Of a DNA stretch of 64,000 bases, positions 7,453-16,983 are shown piece after piece (within the stretch, counting starts at the first letter, position 1; the number at the start of each line of letters is the position of its first letter). Origin of the DNA: Arthrobacter sp. ISL-85 (lineage in GTDB: Bacteria; Actinomycetota; Actinomycetes; Actinomycetales; Micrococcaceae); NCBI RefSeq assembly GCF_018613675.1, contig NZ_JAGGPQ010000005.1, positions 372,001 to 436,000 of the forward strand. The letters run 5' to 3'. A program made the position numbers and the translations under genes. The notes under the pieces are model-generated. The model ran no database searches and was not told the origin of the DNA. It saw nothing but the letters and a program-made list of their open reading frames with translations.

Positions 7453-9711
7453 GTGGAGGGTCCCGAAATCCAGTTCTCGGAAGCCGTCATTGACAATGGC
7501 CGCTTCGGCAAGCGGGTCATCCGCTTCGAAACCGGCCGCCTTGCCAAGCAGGCCGCCGGCGCAGCAATGGTGTACATCGACGATGACACCGCCCTGCTGT
7601 CGGCAACCACGGCCGGCAAGCACCCGCGTGAAGGCTTCGACTTCTTCCCGCTGACGGTCGACGTCGAAGAGCGCATGTACGCTGCCGGCCGCATCCCGGG
7701 TTCGTTCTTCCGCCGTGAAGGCCGCCCGTCCACGGAAGCCATCCTGGCCTGCCGCCTGATGGACCGGCCGCTGCGCCCCGCCTTCATCAAGGGCCTGCGC
7801 AATGAAGTCCAGATCGTCGTGACCGTGCTGGCCATCAACCCTGACGAGCTCTACGACGTGGTGGCCATCAACGCCTCCTCCATGTCTACGCAGCTGTCCG
7901 GCCTGCCGTTCTCCGGCCCCATCGGCGGCGTCCGCGTTGCCCTGGTCGCCGACGAAAACGGCACCCAGTGGGTTGCTTTCCCCAAGCACTCCCAGCTGGA
8001 AAACTCCGTGTTCAACATGGTTGTGGCCGGCCGCGTTGCCGGTGACGACGTCGCCATCATGATGGTCGAAGCTGAGGCCACGGACAACGCCTGGAACCTG
8101 ATCAAGGAACAGGGCGCTACCGCCCCCACCGAAGAGGTTGTCTCCGAGGGCCTGGAAGCTGCCAAGCCGTTCATCAAGGCACTGTGCGACGCCCAGGCAG
8201 ACCTCGCCGCACGCGCTGCCAAGCCCACCGTTGAATTCCCCGTCTTCCTGGACTACGAAGACGACGCCTATGCAGCCGTCGAGTCTGCCGCAGCGGACAA
8301 GCTTGCCGCCGTCTTCCAGATCGCCGACAAGCAGGAACGCGACAACGCTTCCGACGCTCTCAAGGACGAGGTCATCGCCGGCCTCGCCAGCCAGTTCGAA
8401 GGCCGCGAGAAGGAACTGTCCGCAGCCTTCCGCTCGGTCACCAAGCACGTTGTGCGCCAGCGCATCCTCAAGGACCAGATCCGCATCGACGGCCGCGGCC
8501 TGACGGACATCCGCCAGCTCACCGCCGAGGTCGAGGTCCTGCCCCGCGTCCACGGCTCCGCCATCTTCGAACGCGGCGAGACCCAGATCATGGGCGTCAC
8601 CACGCTGAACATGCTCAAGATGGAACAGCAGATCGACTCGCTGTCGCCGGTGACGCGCAAGCGCTACATGCACAACTACAACTTCCCGCCGTACTCCACC
8701 GGTGAGACCGGCCGCGTGGGCTCGCCCAAGCGCCGCGAAATCGGCCACGGTGCCCTCGCAGAACGCGCCATCATGCCGGTGCTGCCGTCCCGTGAGGAAT
8801 TCCCCTACGCCATCCGCCAGGTGTCTGAGGCTCTCAGCTCCAACGGTTCGACGTCGATGGGTTCCGTCTGCGCCTCCACGTTGTCGCTGCTGAACGCCGG
8901 CGTGCCGCTGAAGGCCGCCGTTGCCGGTATCGCCATGGGCCTGGTCTCCGACCAGGTGGACGGCCAGACCCGCTACGCCGCGCTCACCGATATCCTCGGC
9001 GCCGAAGATGCCTTCGGCGACATGGACTTCAAGGTGGCCGGTACCTCCGAGTTCGTCACGGCCATCCAGCTGGACACCAAGCTTGACGGCATCCCGGCCT
9101 CGGTCCTGGCCGCAGCCCTGAAGCAGGCCCGCGAAGCCCGCCTCCACATCCTCGAGGTCATCAACTCGGCCATCGACACCCCGGACGAGCTCTCCGAGTT
9201 CGCGCCGCGCGTCATCGCCGTGAAGATCCCCGTGGACAAGATCGGCGAGGTCATCGGCCCCAAGGGCAAGATGATCAACCAGATCCAGGAAGACACCGGC
9301 GCCGACATCTCCATCGAGGACGACGGCACCGTCTACATCGGCGCCACCAACGGCCCGTCTGCCGACGCAGCACGCTCCGCCATCAACGCCATCGCGAACC
9401 CGCAGGTCCCGGAAATCGGCGAGCGCTACCTGGGTACGGTCGTCAAGACCACCACCTTCGGTGCCTTCGTATCGCTGACCCCGGGCAAGGACGGCCTCCT
9501 GCACATCTCCGAACTGCGCAAGATCGCAGGCGGCAAGCGCGTGGACAACGTGGATGACGTCGTTTCCGTCGGCCAGAAGATCCAGGTGGAGATCACCAAG
9601 ATCGATGACCGCGGAAAGCTTTCGCTTTCCCCGGTGGTAGCCGAGGAAGAGGCTCAGGCCGACACCGAGCGCGCCCACGCCACGGAGCCTGCTGAAGGCG
9701 CTGAGGTCTAA
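7453..9711 (+). CDS. pnp: Polyribonucleotide nucleotidyltransferase (PNPase)
   Basis: Phosphorolytic 3'-5' exoribonuclease and polymerase. The 752 residues follow the full PNPase plan: RNase PH domain 1 (about 10-150), helical linker (about 240-320), catalytic RNase PH domain 2 (about 335-560), KH domain with the GPKG loop at 602-605, and S1 domain (about 655-725) containing TFGAFVSL and GLLHISEL. It ends in an acidic tail. GTG start with GGAGGTGA 6 nt upstream. A very strong terminator follows. Confidence 0.98.
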   Translation: MEGPEIQFSEAVIDNGRFGKRVIRFETGRLAKQAAGAAMVYIDDDTALLSATTAGKHPREGFDFFPLTVDVEERMYAAGRIPGSFFRREGRPSTEAILACRLMDRPLRPAFIKGLRNEVQIVVTVLAINPDELYDVVAINASSMSTQLSGLPFSGPIGGVRVALVADENGTQWVAFPKHSQLENSVFNMVVAGRVAGDDVAIMMVEAEATDNAWNLIKEQGATAPTEEVVSEGLEAAKPFIKALCDAQADLAARAAKPTVEFPVFLDYEDDAYAAVESAAADKLAAVFQIADKQERDNASDALKDEVIAGLASQFEGREKELSAAFRSVTKHVVRQRILKDQIRIDGRGLTDIRQLTAEVEVLPRVHGSAIFERGETQIMGVTTLNMLKMEQQIDSLSPVTRKRYMHNYNFPPYSTGETGRVGSPKRREIGHGALAERAIMPVLPSREEFPYAIRQVSEALSSNGSTSMGSVCASTLSLLNAGVPLKAAVAGIAMGLVSDQVDGQTRYAALTDILGAEDAFGDMDFKVAGTSEFVTAIQLDTKLDGIPASVLAAALKQAREARLHILEVINSAIDTPDELSEFAPRVIAVKIPVDKIGEVIGPKGKMINQIQEDTGADISIEDDGTVYIGATNGPSADAARSAINAIANPQVPEIGERYLGTVVKTTTFGAFVSLTPGKDGLLHISELRKIAGGKRVDNVDDVVSVGQKIQVEITKIDDRGKLSLSPVVAEEEAQADTERAHATEPAEGAEV

Positions 9712-9741
9712 CAGTCCGGGCTTCCCGGCAAGGCATGAATC

Positions 9742-9774
9742 GGCGGGACCGGTGGATGATCCACCGGTCCCGCC
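9742..9774 (+). terminator. Strong intrinsic terminator after pnp
   Basis: A perfect 15-bp stem, GGCGGGACCGGTGGA with TCCACCGGTCCCGCC, around the loop TGA, followed by GCTGTTACG. Confidence 0.85.
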
Positions 9775-9822
9775 GCTGTTACGATGGCAGCCAGATCCGG
9801 TTGCCCGTCCTGAAAGGCATCA

Positions 9823-11166
9823 ATGACTGTTGTACCCCTGCCGCTTGAGCAGAACCACGCCGGCGACTCCCTGGTCCACGGCTCCGACGGAGGGTCCGAG
9901 GTCCGGCGTTCCGTGCTGCCAGGGGGAGTGCGGGTATTGACTGAAGCGATGCCGGGCCAGCGGTCAGCCACCATCGGGTTCTGGGTCGGGGTCGGGTCGC
10001 GCGACGAAGCTCCGGGCCAGCACGGATCCACCCACTTCCTTGAGCACCTGCTGTTCAAGGGCACCAAGCGGCGTACGGCCCTGGAGATTGCCTCCGCCTT
10101 TGACGAGGTGGGCGGCGAATCGAACGCCGCCACGGCCAAGGAAAGCACCTGCTACTTTGCCAGGGTCCTGGATTCGGACCTGCCCATGGCCATCGACGTG
10201 ATTGCGGACATGATCACCGGCGCGGTGCTGGACCCCGGGGAGATGGAGCAGGAGCGGGACGTCATCCTGGAAGAAATCGCCATGGACAGCGATGACCCCA
10301 CCGATGTTGCCCACGAGCACTTCGTCGCCGCGGTCCTCGGCAGCCACCCGCTGGGGCGTCCCATCGGCGGCACCCCCGCAGCCATTAAGGCCGTGGCCCG
10401 TGACTCCGTGTGGGAGCACTACCGCAGGTACTACAAGCCGGAGGAACTGGTCATCACCGCCGCGGGCGGCCTGGACCACGACGTCGTCTGCGGACTGGTG
10501 GTGGATGCCCTCGAGACTGCGGGCTGGTCCCTGGAGGCGGACGCGGCGCCGGTGCAGCGGCGTTCCACCGAGCGGGCACTGATCACGGGGACGGCCGGGC
10601 TGCACGTGGTCAAGCGTGCGGTGGAGCAGGCGAACATCATCATGGGCTGCCCCACGATCGTTGCCACCGACGAACGCCGCTACGTCATGAGTGTGCTGAA
10701 CGCGGTGCTTGGCGGCGGCATGTCTTCGAGGCTGTTCCAGGAAGTCCGTGAGAAACGCGGCCTGGTGTACTCCACCTACTCCTTCGCTTCGTCCTACGCC
10801 GACGCCGGCTACTTCGGCATGTATGCCGGCTGCACGCCGTCGAAGGTCCGGCAGGTGCTGGACCTGCTGGGCGTGGAATTGGACAAGCTCGCCGAAGGTG
10901 GAATCTCCGACGAGGAACTCCGCAAGGCAGTGGGACAGCTCGGTGGTGGAATTGTCCTGGCCCTGGAGGACACCGGCTCCCGGATGTCCCGGCTGGGCAG
11001 GGCCGAACTGGTCTCCGGTGAATACCAGGACATCGACGAGACACTGCGCCTCATCAAGGCCGTTACGGCGGAACAGGTCCAGGAACTGGCTGCCGAACTG
11101 GCTGCCGCCCCCAGGACCGTCACGGTGGTTGGCCCGTTCGAGGAGACCGAGACTTTCGGGCTTTAG
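9823..11166 (+). CDS. M16-family zinc metallopeptidase (processing-peptidase type)
   Basis: Zinc peptidase of the pitrilysin/MPP family, 447 aa, soluble. It has the inverted zinc motif HFLEH (His71, Glu74, His75) and the distal ligand Glu151 in VILEEIAM, then the C-terminal M16 half with RLFQEVREKRGLVYS. The substrate is unknown. ATG start with AAAGG about 7 nt upstream. Its place after pnp is conserved in actinobacteria. The gene is transcribed separately from pnp, given the terminator between them. Confidence 0.92.
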   Translation: MTVVPLPLEQNHAGDSLVHGSDGGSEVRRSVLPGGVRVLTEAMPGQRSATIGFWVGVGSRDEAPGQHGSTHFLEHLLFKGTKRRTALEIASAFDEVGGESNAATAKESTCYFARVLDSDLPMAIDVIADMITGAVLDPGEMEQERDVILEEIAMDSDDPTDVAHEHFVAAVLGSHPLGRPIGGTPAAIKAVARDSVWEHYRRYYKPEELVITAAGGLDHDVVCGLVVDALETAGWSLEADAAPVQRRSTERALITGTAGLHVVKRAVEQANIIMGCPTIVATDERRYVMSVLNAVLGGGMSSRLFQEVREKRGLVYSTYSFASSYADAGYFGMYAGCTPSKVRQVLDLLGVELDKLAEGGISDEELRKAVGQLGGGIVLALEDTGSRMSRLGRAELVSGEYQDIDETLRLIKAVTAEQVQELAAELAAAPRTVTVVGPFEETETFGL

Positions 11167-11238
11167 CGAAGCTGGCGTCGCGGCCCTGCAGAGTCCATTC
11201 TGAGGGTGAGGTGATCTTCGGCAGGGGGTGGCGTGGCG

Positions 11239-11751
11239 ATGGACGGTGCGGGGATGGAGCATGCACATCCTGCCTTGTCCGGACTGCTGGGCCACTGGCG
11301 GGGACACACCCGGGTCGCTGCAGGCCCCTGGGGGCCCGAGCGCAGCGTAGACGCCGAGGTGACCTACAGCAACGTGGCCGGCGGCCTCGGCGTGGTGCAG
11401 AGCTACCGCCACGTTGAACCGGACGGCAGCCACTTTGAAGGCCACGGCATCTTCACGGTCGATCCGGTCCACAATGACGTGCTGTGGTACTACGTCGACA
11501 GCACCGGCGTGCCGCCCGGCACGGCCGCCCGCTGCACCTGGCGCAACGGCATCCTCCGCGTGGAGCGCCACAGCGACGCCGGCTGGACACGCCACTCCCT
11601 CTTGCTTGATGACGGTGTGCTGACCCACGTTACCGAGTTGCGTTCGGCCACAAAGGACGACGGAGGCGGCGCGGCAGGTGCGGAAGCCGCAGTGGACGGA
11701 AGAAGCCCTGCCTACAGGCCGTTCATGCGCTCGGTCTTCCGCAAGGCATGA
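11239..11751 (+). CDS. DUF1579-like beta-barrel protein, unknown function
   Basis: About 170 residues, polar, with no signal peptide or membrane helix. The pattern LLGHWRGH...DAEVTYSNV...FEGHGIFTVDP...LWYYVDSTG resembles DUF1579/lipocalin-like domains that hold a small ligand, but no ligand is known. ATG 11239 has GGGGGTGG about 8 nt upstream; GTG 11233 is an alternative only 3 nt from that site. The C-terminal 25 residues are low complexity. Convergent with the 13E12/HNH gene, with 264 nt between them in which I see no gene. Confidence 0.7.
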   Translation: MDGAGMEHAHPALSGLLGHWRGHTRVAAGPWGPERSVDAEVTYSNVAGGLGVVQSYRHVEPDGSHFEGHGIFTVDPVHNDVLWYYVDSTGVPPGTAARCTWRNGILRVERHSDAGWTRHSLLLDDGVLTHVTELRSATKDDGGGAAGAEAAVDGRSPAYRPFMRSVFRKA

Positions 11752-12015
11752 GCTTCGTCCACCGAGTCTCAAATGCGTCCACCCGGTCCACCCGGTCTGG
11801 ACCATGGCTCGGTACACAGGCCCCATGATGCGCGTCTTTGGCGACTTCCACGTGGGGAAGTCCATGGGTCTGGGCGCTGCCCGATGGGTTACGACTTACA
11901 CCGTGCAGGACAAGTTCAAGCAGCCTTTCCAAGGCTGAGGAATCCATAGCGGGCATCACTGCTGGCCATGGCGCTGGGGCACTAGCCGGGCGATGGCTTA
12001 GGGGACAAACTCAAC

Positions 12016-13686
12016 TTAGGGCCAGGGCTGCATCGTTGTCCAGCAGTCCTTCAGCGGGTCGGACGGGAGTACGAACGGGCTCGAGTAGAAATCTTCCCAG
12101 ATAGCGTCATCCACGGGAATGTCGTCTGGGTAAACAAAGGCTCCCTGTAGCAGTTCGCCGCCTTGCCGGCCTACGTTTCCCGGCACCGCGTTGAAGTTTT
12201 CAGGTATCTCGTCGAATCCCGTCAAGGCCATGGAAAGGCCCAGCAACGACGGCCAGTGAGTTGCTTCGCTGTCGGGGTGTTCGGCTTTGTAGTGTCGTCC
12301 GGTGGGTGAGGTCCAGCCGGGTGGATCTTTCTCGGTTGCCGGGTCTGGTGTCCATTGGCTGTGGTGTTTGAGCCGGTGGTGCTTCGGACACAGCTGTCCG
12401 AGGTTGCTGGTCCCGGTGGTTCCGCCGTGTTCCCAGGCTTTGAGGTGGTCGGTTTCGTTGTCGGGGGTGCGGTTGGTGCAGCCGGGGAAGGTGCATTTGA
12501 GGTCCCGCATCCGAATCCAGCGTTTGATGGTTTCCGTAAGCCGGTAGTTTTTCCGGCCGATCTCCAGTGGTGCTCCGTCCCTCGGATCGACAAGGACACG
12601 GTAGAACGAGTTGGCCCCGTCGGCGACGAGCGCACGTGCCATGGAGGCCGGGATCGGTCCCAGACCGTCCAGCATGGCGGGCTCATCGGTCAGGCCGAGA
12701 AGGGAGAACACCGGCACTGTCACCAGGACGTCGGCTCTGAGCGTAGGAACCTTCCCAATGCCAGTGGTGATGCCAGCGCCCATGTCTTCGCTGCTTCCGC
12801 TACCGGCTGTGGCGGTGTTCCCTGCGCCGAGGAGCAGGGATGCGGCGATGTCGGGGCGGAGTTGGGTGAGGGTGCGGTGTTCGTTGGGGCCTTGGAGTCC
12901 GCGGGCGGTGGCGGTGGTGCGGTTCCAGATGGCACAGGCGGTGTCGCCGGGCAGGTAGAGGGAGAGCCAGGCCATGCCGTCGCGGTCCGGGGTGTATTCC
13001 ATCCGCCTGTCGGCCACACCTTTGGCGTGGCGTTTCTCGATGGATTCGGGGTGGTGCCGTTCCCGCCAGCCACGGACCTTGGCCCGGAACCGCGACGGAA
13101 TGAGTTCGCCGGGGGCTGCGCCGCGGGCGGGATTCGGCGCATCGGGGTCGAAGAAATGTGCAACCAACGACACCGCTCCTTCAGGCGTGAGGCCTTCGGT
13201 CTCATCTGCGATGATTTTGGCGTGCTGCCAGGACATGGCACCGGTGGACAGGGCCTCGAAGACCGGCGGCAGGGAGCAGACCTGCCGGGATTGATCCACG
13301 AACGCTCCGGATGCTGCGGAGCTAATAGTAAGGACGCCTGCGATCTCCTCCACAACGGACATCTGCGCGTAGGTGCGGTCCTGCACGGAGGCGTCCGGCG
13401 GGGTCATGGCCTGCTGGAACCCCACGGCTTCGGCAGCGTCCCGGGCTTTCAGCGCGGAGAGCCGCGCTTCCAGCCGGGATGCAAGCTCCAGCCGTTCCAG
13501 CCGGATCTGGTACCGCCGCTGCAGCAAGTCAACACCTGCACCAACAGCAGCCCCGGAAGCAAGGAAAGCATCCTCACGCTCCAGGGCATCGAGGGCTGCG
13601 ACAGAGGCAGAAACCACCGCCAAAGCCACCCCAACACCGCTGCCGATTCCCATAAGGACATCATCCAACGAGGGTGTGACATTCAA
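12016..13686 (-). CDS. 13E12-family (DUF222) HNH endonuclease-like protein
   Basis: An intact 13E12-repeat protein: DUF222 domain over about residues 40-420, then an HNH nuclease module with CTFPGCTNRTPDNETDHLKAWEHGG and LGQLCPKHHRLKHH (zinc cysteines plus the His-Asn-His core). Members occur in many copies in actinobacterial genomes; their role is not settled and mobility or DNA-damage links have been suggested. The start is unsure: TTG at 13686 gives 556 aa, while ATG at 13653 begins closer to the domain. It lies 27 nt downstream of moaD on the same strand and may be read through from the moaA promoter. Some stretches look less GC-rich than the neighbours. Confidence 0.88.
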   Translation of the reverse strand: MNVTPSLDDVLMGIGSGVGVALAVVSASVAALDALEREDAFLASGAAVGAGVDLLQRRYQIRLERLELASRLEARLSALKARDAAEAVGFQQAMTPPDASVQDRTYAQMSVVEEIAGVLTISSAASGAFVDQSRQVCSLPPVFEALSTGAMSWQHAKIIADETEGLTPEGAVSLVAHFFDPDAPNPARGAAPGELIPSRFRAKVRGWRERHHPESIEKRHAKGVADRRMEYTPDRDGMAWLSLYLPGDTACAIWNRTTATARGLQGPNEHRTLTQLRPDIAASLLLGAGNTATAGSGSSEDMGAGITTGIGKVPTLRADVLVTVPVFSLLGLTDEPAMLDGLGPIPASMARALVADGANSFYRVLVDPRDGAPLEIGRKNYRLTETIKRWIRMRDLKCTFPGCTNRTPDNETDHLKAWEHGGTTGTSNLGQLCPKHHRLKHHSQWTPDPATEKDPPGWTSPTGRHYKAEHPDSEATHWPSLLGLSMALTGFDEIPENFNAVPGNVGRQGGELLQGAFVYPDDIPVDDAIWEDFYSSPFVLPSDPLKDCWTTMQPWP

Positions 13687-13713
13687 GATTTGGGGCAGCA
13701 GACCCCGGCTGTT

Positions 13714-13980
13714 TTACCCGCCCGCAAAGGGAGGCAGCACGTCCACCACGTCGTCGGGGCCAAGAACGGTTGTTTGGTCCCGCACGGCCACCTCATTGAG
13801 CAGAAAGCTGCTCCGCGAAAGAAGGCGGGGAAGCGGCGGCGTCCCGGCCGGAGGCTCGGCGCGCTCCACTGCGGCAACGGCTGCCAGCAGGTCCGCCACG
13901 GTGGCGCCCTCCGGCAGGTGGAACTTTTCTTCCTCGAAGCCTGCTGCAGCGCGTGCGGCAGCAAAATAACGTACAAGCAT
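13714..13980 (-). CDS. moaD: Molybdopterin synthase sulfur carrier subunit MoaD
   Basis: Small ubiquitin-like protein of 88 aa that, as a C-terminal thiocarboxylate, donates sulfur to precursor Z in the MoaD-MoaE molybdopterin synthase. The sequence begins MLVRYFAAARAAAG, and the C-terminus is the required di-glycine (PPFAGG). The ATG lies 5 nt after the moaA stop, with GGGGGC at the end of moaA as a likely ribosome binding site, so the two are coupled. MoaE is encoded at 19218. Confidence 0.92.
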   Translation of the reverse strand: MLVRYFAAARAAAGFEEEKFHLPEGATVADLLAAVAAVERAEPPAGTPPLPRLLSRSSFLLNEVAVRDQTTVLGPDDVVDVLPPFAGG

Positions 13981-13985
13981 TTGGG

Positions 13986-15215
13986 TCAGCCCCCGATGGC
14001 GCTCATGCTGCGGTCCGGCTGGACGAAGTCCGGAGCGTCCAGTCCCACGTGGTCCATGCCGTGGGCCTTTGGTTTGATCCACATGGCGTCCTGCCACCGC
14101 TGCGCCAACTCGACGTCACTGGCCCCGGCGCGCAGCAGCCCCAGCAGATCGAACTCCTCGCGTGAAAAGAGGCAGCCCATGATCTTGCCCTCGGCAGTGA
14201 TCCTGGTCCGCCGGCAGTCGGAGCAGAAAGGTTCGGTGACGGAGGCGATGATCCCCACCGTCCCCAGGACGGGGCCGTCCGCGGAACCGGGACCGTCCGC
14301 GGAACCGCCGCCGTCCGCGGAACCGGGGCCGTCCGCGGAACCGCCGCCGTCCGCGGAACCGGGACCGTCAGCGGAACCGCCGCCGTCCGCGGGGCCTGCC
14401 ACCCGCCGTCGTACTTCAAAGCGCTCCGCAGGCGCGCCGTCTCGGGCCCGGTGATCGGGACTGAGGACGTAATCCCGGGACAGCAGCCCGCGGATCTCGG
14501 CTGCGGTGATCATGTTGCGGCGCGTCCAGCCGTGGTCGGCGTCGAGCGGCATCTGCTCAATAAACCGCAGCTCGTACCCGCGCTCCAGCGCCCAGGCCAG
14601 CAGCTGCGGCGACGCTACGTCGTTGATGCCCCGCATCAGGACCGCGTTCAACTTGACCGGGCCCAGGCCCGCGGCCCAGGCAGCGTCCACGCCGGCCAGG
14701 ACCTGGTTTAGGAACGGGCGCCGGGTGAGCTTGGCGAAGGTTTCCTCGTGCAGGGAATCCAGCGACACGTTGATGCGGGTCAGCCCGGCATCCTTGAGCG
14801 CCGCCGCCTTCTTCGCCAGGCCCACGCCGTTGGTGGTCATGGAGATGGGCAGGTCCGGGTGGTTGGCCCGCAGTGCTCCGACGATGTCCACCAGGTCATG
14901 CCTGACCAGCGGCTCGCCACCCGTCAGTCGCAGTTCGCGGACTCCCAGCTGCTCCACGCCGACCCTGACGATCCGTATGATTTCAGCGGCGGACATTACT
15001 GCCTGCTTGGCGAGCCATTCAAGGCCTTCCGCCGGCATGCAGTAGGTGCAGCGGAGGTTGCACTTGTCCGTCAGGGAGAGCCTCATGTCCGTGGCGCGGC
15101 GGCCATACCGGTCCGCGAGCCCCGCCGGTGCATCCGCGGGCCGGCGTGCGGGAACGCCCGGCATCGCCGGTGCTGCTTCCTCGCGCGGCTGGGGCATGCC
15201 TAGCTGGACACTCAT
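13986..15215 (-). CDS. moaA: GTP 3',8-cyclase MoaA with an internal repeat insertion
   Basis: Radical SAM enzyme for the first step of Moco synthesis. Residues 52-59 hold CNLRCTYC for the SAM cluster; the C-terminal GTP-binding cluster uses Cys331, Cys334 and Cys348 (CSDC...GC); LTGGEPL is present, and the protein ends in the functional GG tail. It is about 40 residues longer than usual because residues 275-314, just before the conserved GTVGII segment, are a Gly-Ser-Ala-Asp-Gly-Pro/Gly repeat (see repeat 14275-14394). The ATG is leaderless-type: TAGCCT lies 6 nt upstream. Divergent from the membrane oxidoreductase gene. Confidence 0.95.
   Translation of the reverse strand: MSVQLGMPQPREEAAPAMPGVPARRPADAPAGLADRYGRRATDMRLSLTDKCNLRCTYCMPAEGLEWLAKQAVMSAAEIIRIVRVGVEQLGVRELRLTGGEPLVRHDLVDIVGALRANHPDLPISMTTNGVGLAKKAAALKDAGLTRINVSLDSLHEETFAKLTRRPFLNQVLAGVDAAWAAGLGPVKLNAVLMRGINDVASPQLLAWALERGYELRFIEQMPLDADHGWTRRNMITAAEIRGLLSRDYVLSPDHRARDGAPAERFEVRRRVAGPADGGGSADGPGSADGGGSADGPGSADGGGSADGPGSADGPVLGTVGIIASVTEPFCSDCRRTRITAEGKIMGCLFSREEFDLLGLLRAGASDVELAQRWQDAMWIKPKAHGMDHVGLDAPDFVQPDRSMSAIGG
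14275..14394 (-). repeat. 18-bp tandem repeat inside moaA
   Basis: Six full units plus a partial seventh, with unit starts at 14275, 14293, 14311, 14329, 14347, 14365 and 14383. The + strand unit is close to CCGTCCGCGGAACCG plus three variable bases. It encodes alternating GSADGP and GSADGG, is in frame, and has very few base differences between units, so it looks recent and possibly variable in copy number. Confidence 0.95.
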
Positions 15216-15221
15216 GAATTC

Positions 15222-15227
15222 AGGCTA
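15222..15227 (-). promoter_or_regulatory. -10 element of moaA
   Basis: TAGCCT on the minus strand ends 6 nt before the moaA ATG; leaderless type. Confidence 0.5.
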
Positions 15228-15331
15228 CGCCACGTTGCGCCGCGCATCACACCCGGGGCCCGGAATCGGCCAGGTCCCGGTCAATGGGCTGCACCGGCGC
15301 CGGGGACCGCCAACGAACATATGCTGAAGTT

Positions 15332-16960
15332 GTGAAGATTCCCCGGCAAGAGCATGGGACGGACGACGACGGCGCCGGCCTTGGGGAGCGCCCGGAAAGT
15401 CCCGGCCGGCAACCGGCAGTCCCGCGCGCCGGGGCCGGGCGGGCCGCGGCTGCCGGGATAGTTGCAGCGGCCGGCGGCGTAGCAGCAGGGGAGCTGCTCG
15501 CCGGATTTATCAGTCCCTCCCTTTCCCCCCTGACCGCCGTGGGCGGGGCCGTCATCGATGCCGTCCCGCCCGGTGTCAAGGACTGGGCCATCTCCCTTTT
15601 CGGCACGGCTGACAAGGCTGCGCTCCTTACGGGCATGGCCCTGGGCATTGCCGTGCTGGCCGCATTTGCCGGTGTCCTTGAGCGCCGCCGGCGGTTCACT
15701 GGTGCCGCTGTGATGGGAATCTTCGGCCTGGCCGGAACTGCAGCGGTCCTGACACGGTCCCAGGTGACCCCTGTGGCCCTCACGCTTCCGCTCCTGGCCG
15801 CGGCAGTTGCCGCATTGCTGTTGCGGTTCCTGGTCCGCAGGCTGCAGGAGTGGGAAACCGCCGCACCCGGGGACAGCGCCGCAGCCGCCGGGTCCCGCCG
15901 GAACTTCCTCCAGACCCTTGCCATCACCGCCGCCGCCACTGCCCTGGGCGGAGTGCTGGCGGGTATCTGGCGGGGAGCCGCCCTTGCTGTCAGTGAAGCC
16001 AGGGCACGCATTGTCCTTCCCGCGCCGGCGTCACCGGCCCCGCCCATTCCGGCTGCTGCGGAGCCTGGAGTGGCCGGCATGCCGCCGCTGGTTACGCCAA
16101 ACCCGGATTTCTACCGGATCGACACAGCCCTGTCCGTCCCCGCCGTCAACCCGGACACCTGGGTCCTCAAAGTCACCGGCATGGTAGCCCGGGAAGTCCA
16201 GCTCTCCTTCGCCGACCTCCTGGCAAAGCCCTTGACCGAACGCCACGTCAGCATCGCCTGTGTCTCCAACGACGTGGGCGGGGACCTGATCGGCAATGCC
16301 CGCTGGCTCGGCTGGCCGGTGCGCGAACTGCTGGCCCTGGCCGTTCCCCAGCAGGGGGCGGACATGGTCCTCTCCCGAAGCTCCGATGGCTGGACCGCGG
16401 GGACGCCGCTGGAGGTCCTCACCGATAACAGGGACGCCCTGCTGGCGGTGGGCATGAACGGGGAACCGCTGCCGCTGGAGCACGGATTCCCGGTCCGGCT
16501 CATAGTCCCAGGCCTTTACGGTTACGTCTCCGCCACCAAGTGGGTCACGGAACTCAAGGTCACCAGGTTCGCCGACGACGCCGGGTACTGGACTCCGCGC
16601 GGCTGGTCCGCGCGCGGGCCCATCAAGACGTCGTCGCGCATCGACGTGCCCCGCAGCGGGCGCCCGGTCAGCGCAGGAACAGTGGTGCTGGCGGGCGTTG
16701 CCTGGGCCCAGCACACGGGCATCCGGAAAGTGGAACTGCGGATCAACAGGGGGCCGTGGCAGGAAGCTGAGCTGGCCCCCGGCATCTCGCTGGACACCTG
16801 GTACCAGTGGAAGCTGGGCGTCGACCTCACCCCCGGGCAGTACGAGGTCCAGGTCCGCGCCACGGACCTGAACGGCCAGCCCCAGGATGAAACATCGCGG
16901 CCGCCGGCACCCGATGGAGCCACGGGATTCCACACCGTTAGAGTGGACGTGAAATCCTGA
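15332..16960 (+). CDS. Membrane-anchored molybdopterin-dependent oxidoreductase, sulfite-oxidase fold
   Basis: About 542 residues. The first 230 hold roughly five hydrophobic helices, the last preceded by a twin-arginine-like SRRNFLQ and followed by an Ala/Pro linker. The rest is a sulfite-oxidase/YedY-type Moco domain with the molybdenum-ligand Cys310 in HVSIACVSN, then GLYGYVSATKWV and a C-terminal Ig-like dimerisation domain. The catalytic part is predicted to be outside the membrane; the substrate is unknown. GTG 15332 is my choice; ATG 15284 would add 16 unconserved residues. The gene is 23 nt upstream of moeA and is probably the local client of the Moco genes. Confidence 0.88.
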   Translation: MKIPRQEHGTDDDGAGLGERPESPGRQPAVPRAGAGRAAAAGIVAAAGGVAAGELLAGFISPSLSPLTAVGGAVIDAVPPGVKDWAISLFGTADKAALLTGMALGIAVLAAFAGVLERRRRFTGAAVMGIFGLAGTAAVLTRSQVTPVALTLPLLAAAVAALLLRFLVRRLQEWETAAPGDSAAAAGSRRNFLQTLAITAAATALGGVLAGIWRGAALAVSEARARIVLPAPASPAPPIPAAAEPGVAGMPPLVTPNPDFYRIDTALSVPAVNPDTWVLKVTGMVAREVQLSFADLLAKPLTERHVSIACVSNDVGGDLIGNARWLGWPVRELLALAVPQQGADMVLSRSSDGWTAGTPLEVLTDNRDALLAVGMNGEPLPLEHGFPVRLIVPGLYGYVSATKWVTELKVTRFADDAGYWTPRGWSARGPIKTSSRIDVPRSGRPVSAGTVVLAGVAWAQHTGIRKVELRINRGPWQEAELAPGISLDTWYQWKLGVDLTPGQYEVQVRATDLNGQPQDETSRPPAPDGATGFHTVRVDVKS

Positions 16961-16983
16961 AGGCCGCGACCAAAGGCGTATCC

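Noticed and set aside
7255..9678. An 807-codon open frame on the minus strand opposite pnp
   Set aside because: It mirrors the pnp codons of high-GC DNA, has no recognisable domain, and the plus strand carries a full PNPase.
11678..11938. A plus-strand frame of 86 codons between the DUF1579-like and 13E12 genes
   Set aside because: It overlaps the end of the upstream gene in another frame, has no clear ribosome binding site, and shows no recognisable features. A short real peptide near 11828-11938 cannot be fully excluded.
12016..13686. The HNH gene as a homing endonuclease or intein
   Set aside because: It is a free-standing 13E12/DUF222 protein, not inside a host gene, with no splicing motifs or terminal repeats seen.
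14275..14394. CRISPR-like repeat array
   Set aside because: Units are directly adjacent without spacers and are in frame within moaA; it is a coding tandem repeat.
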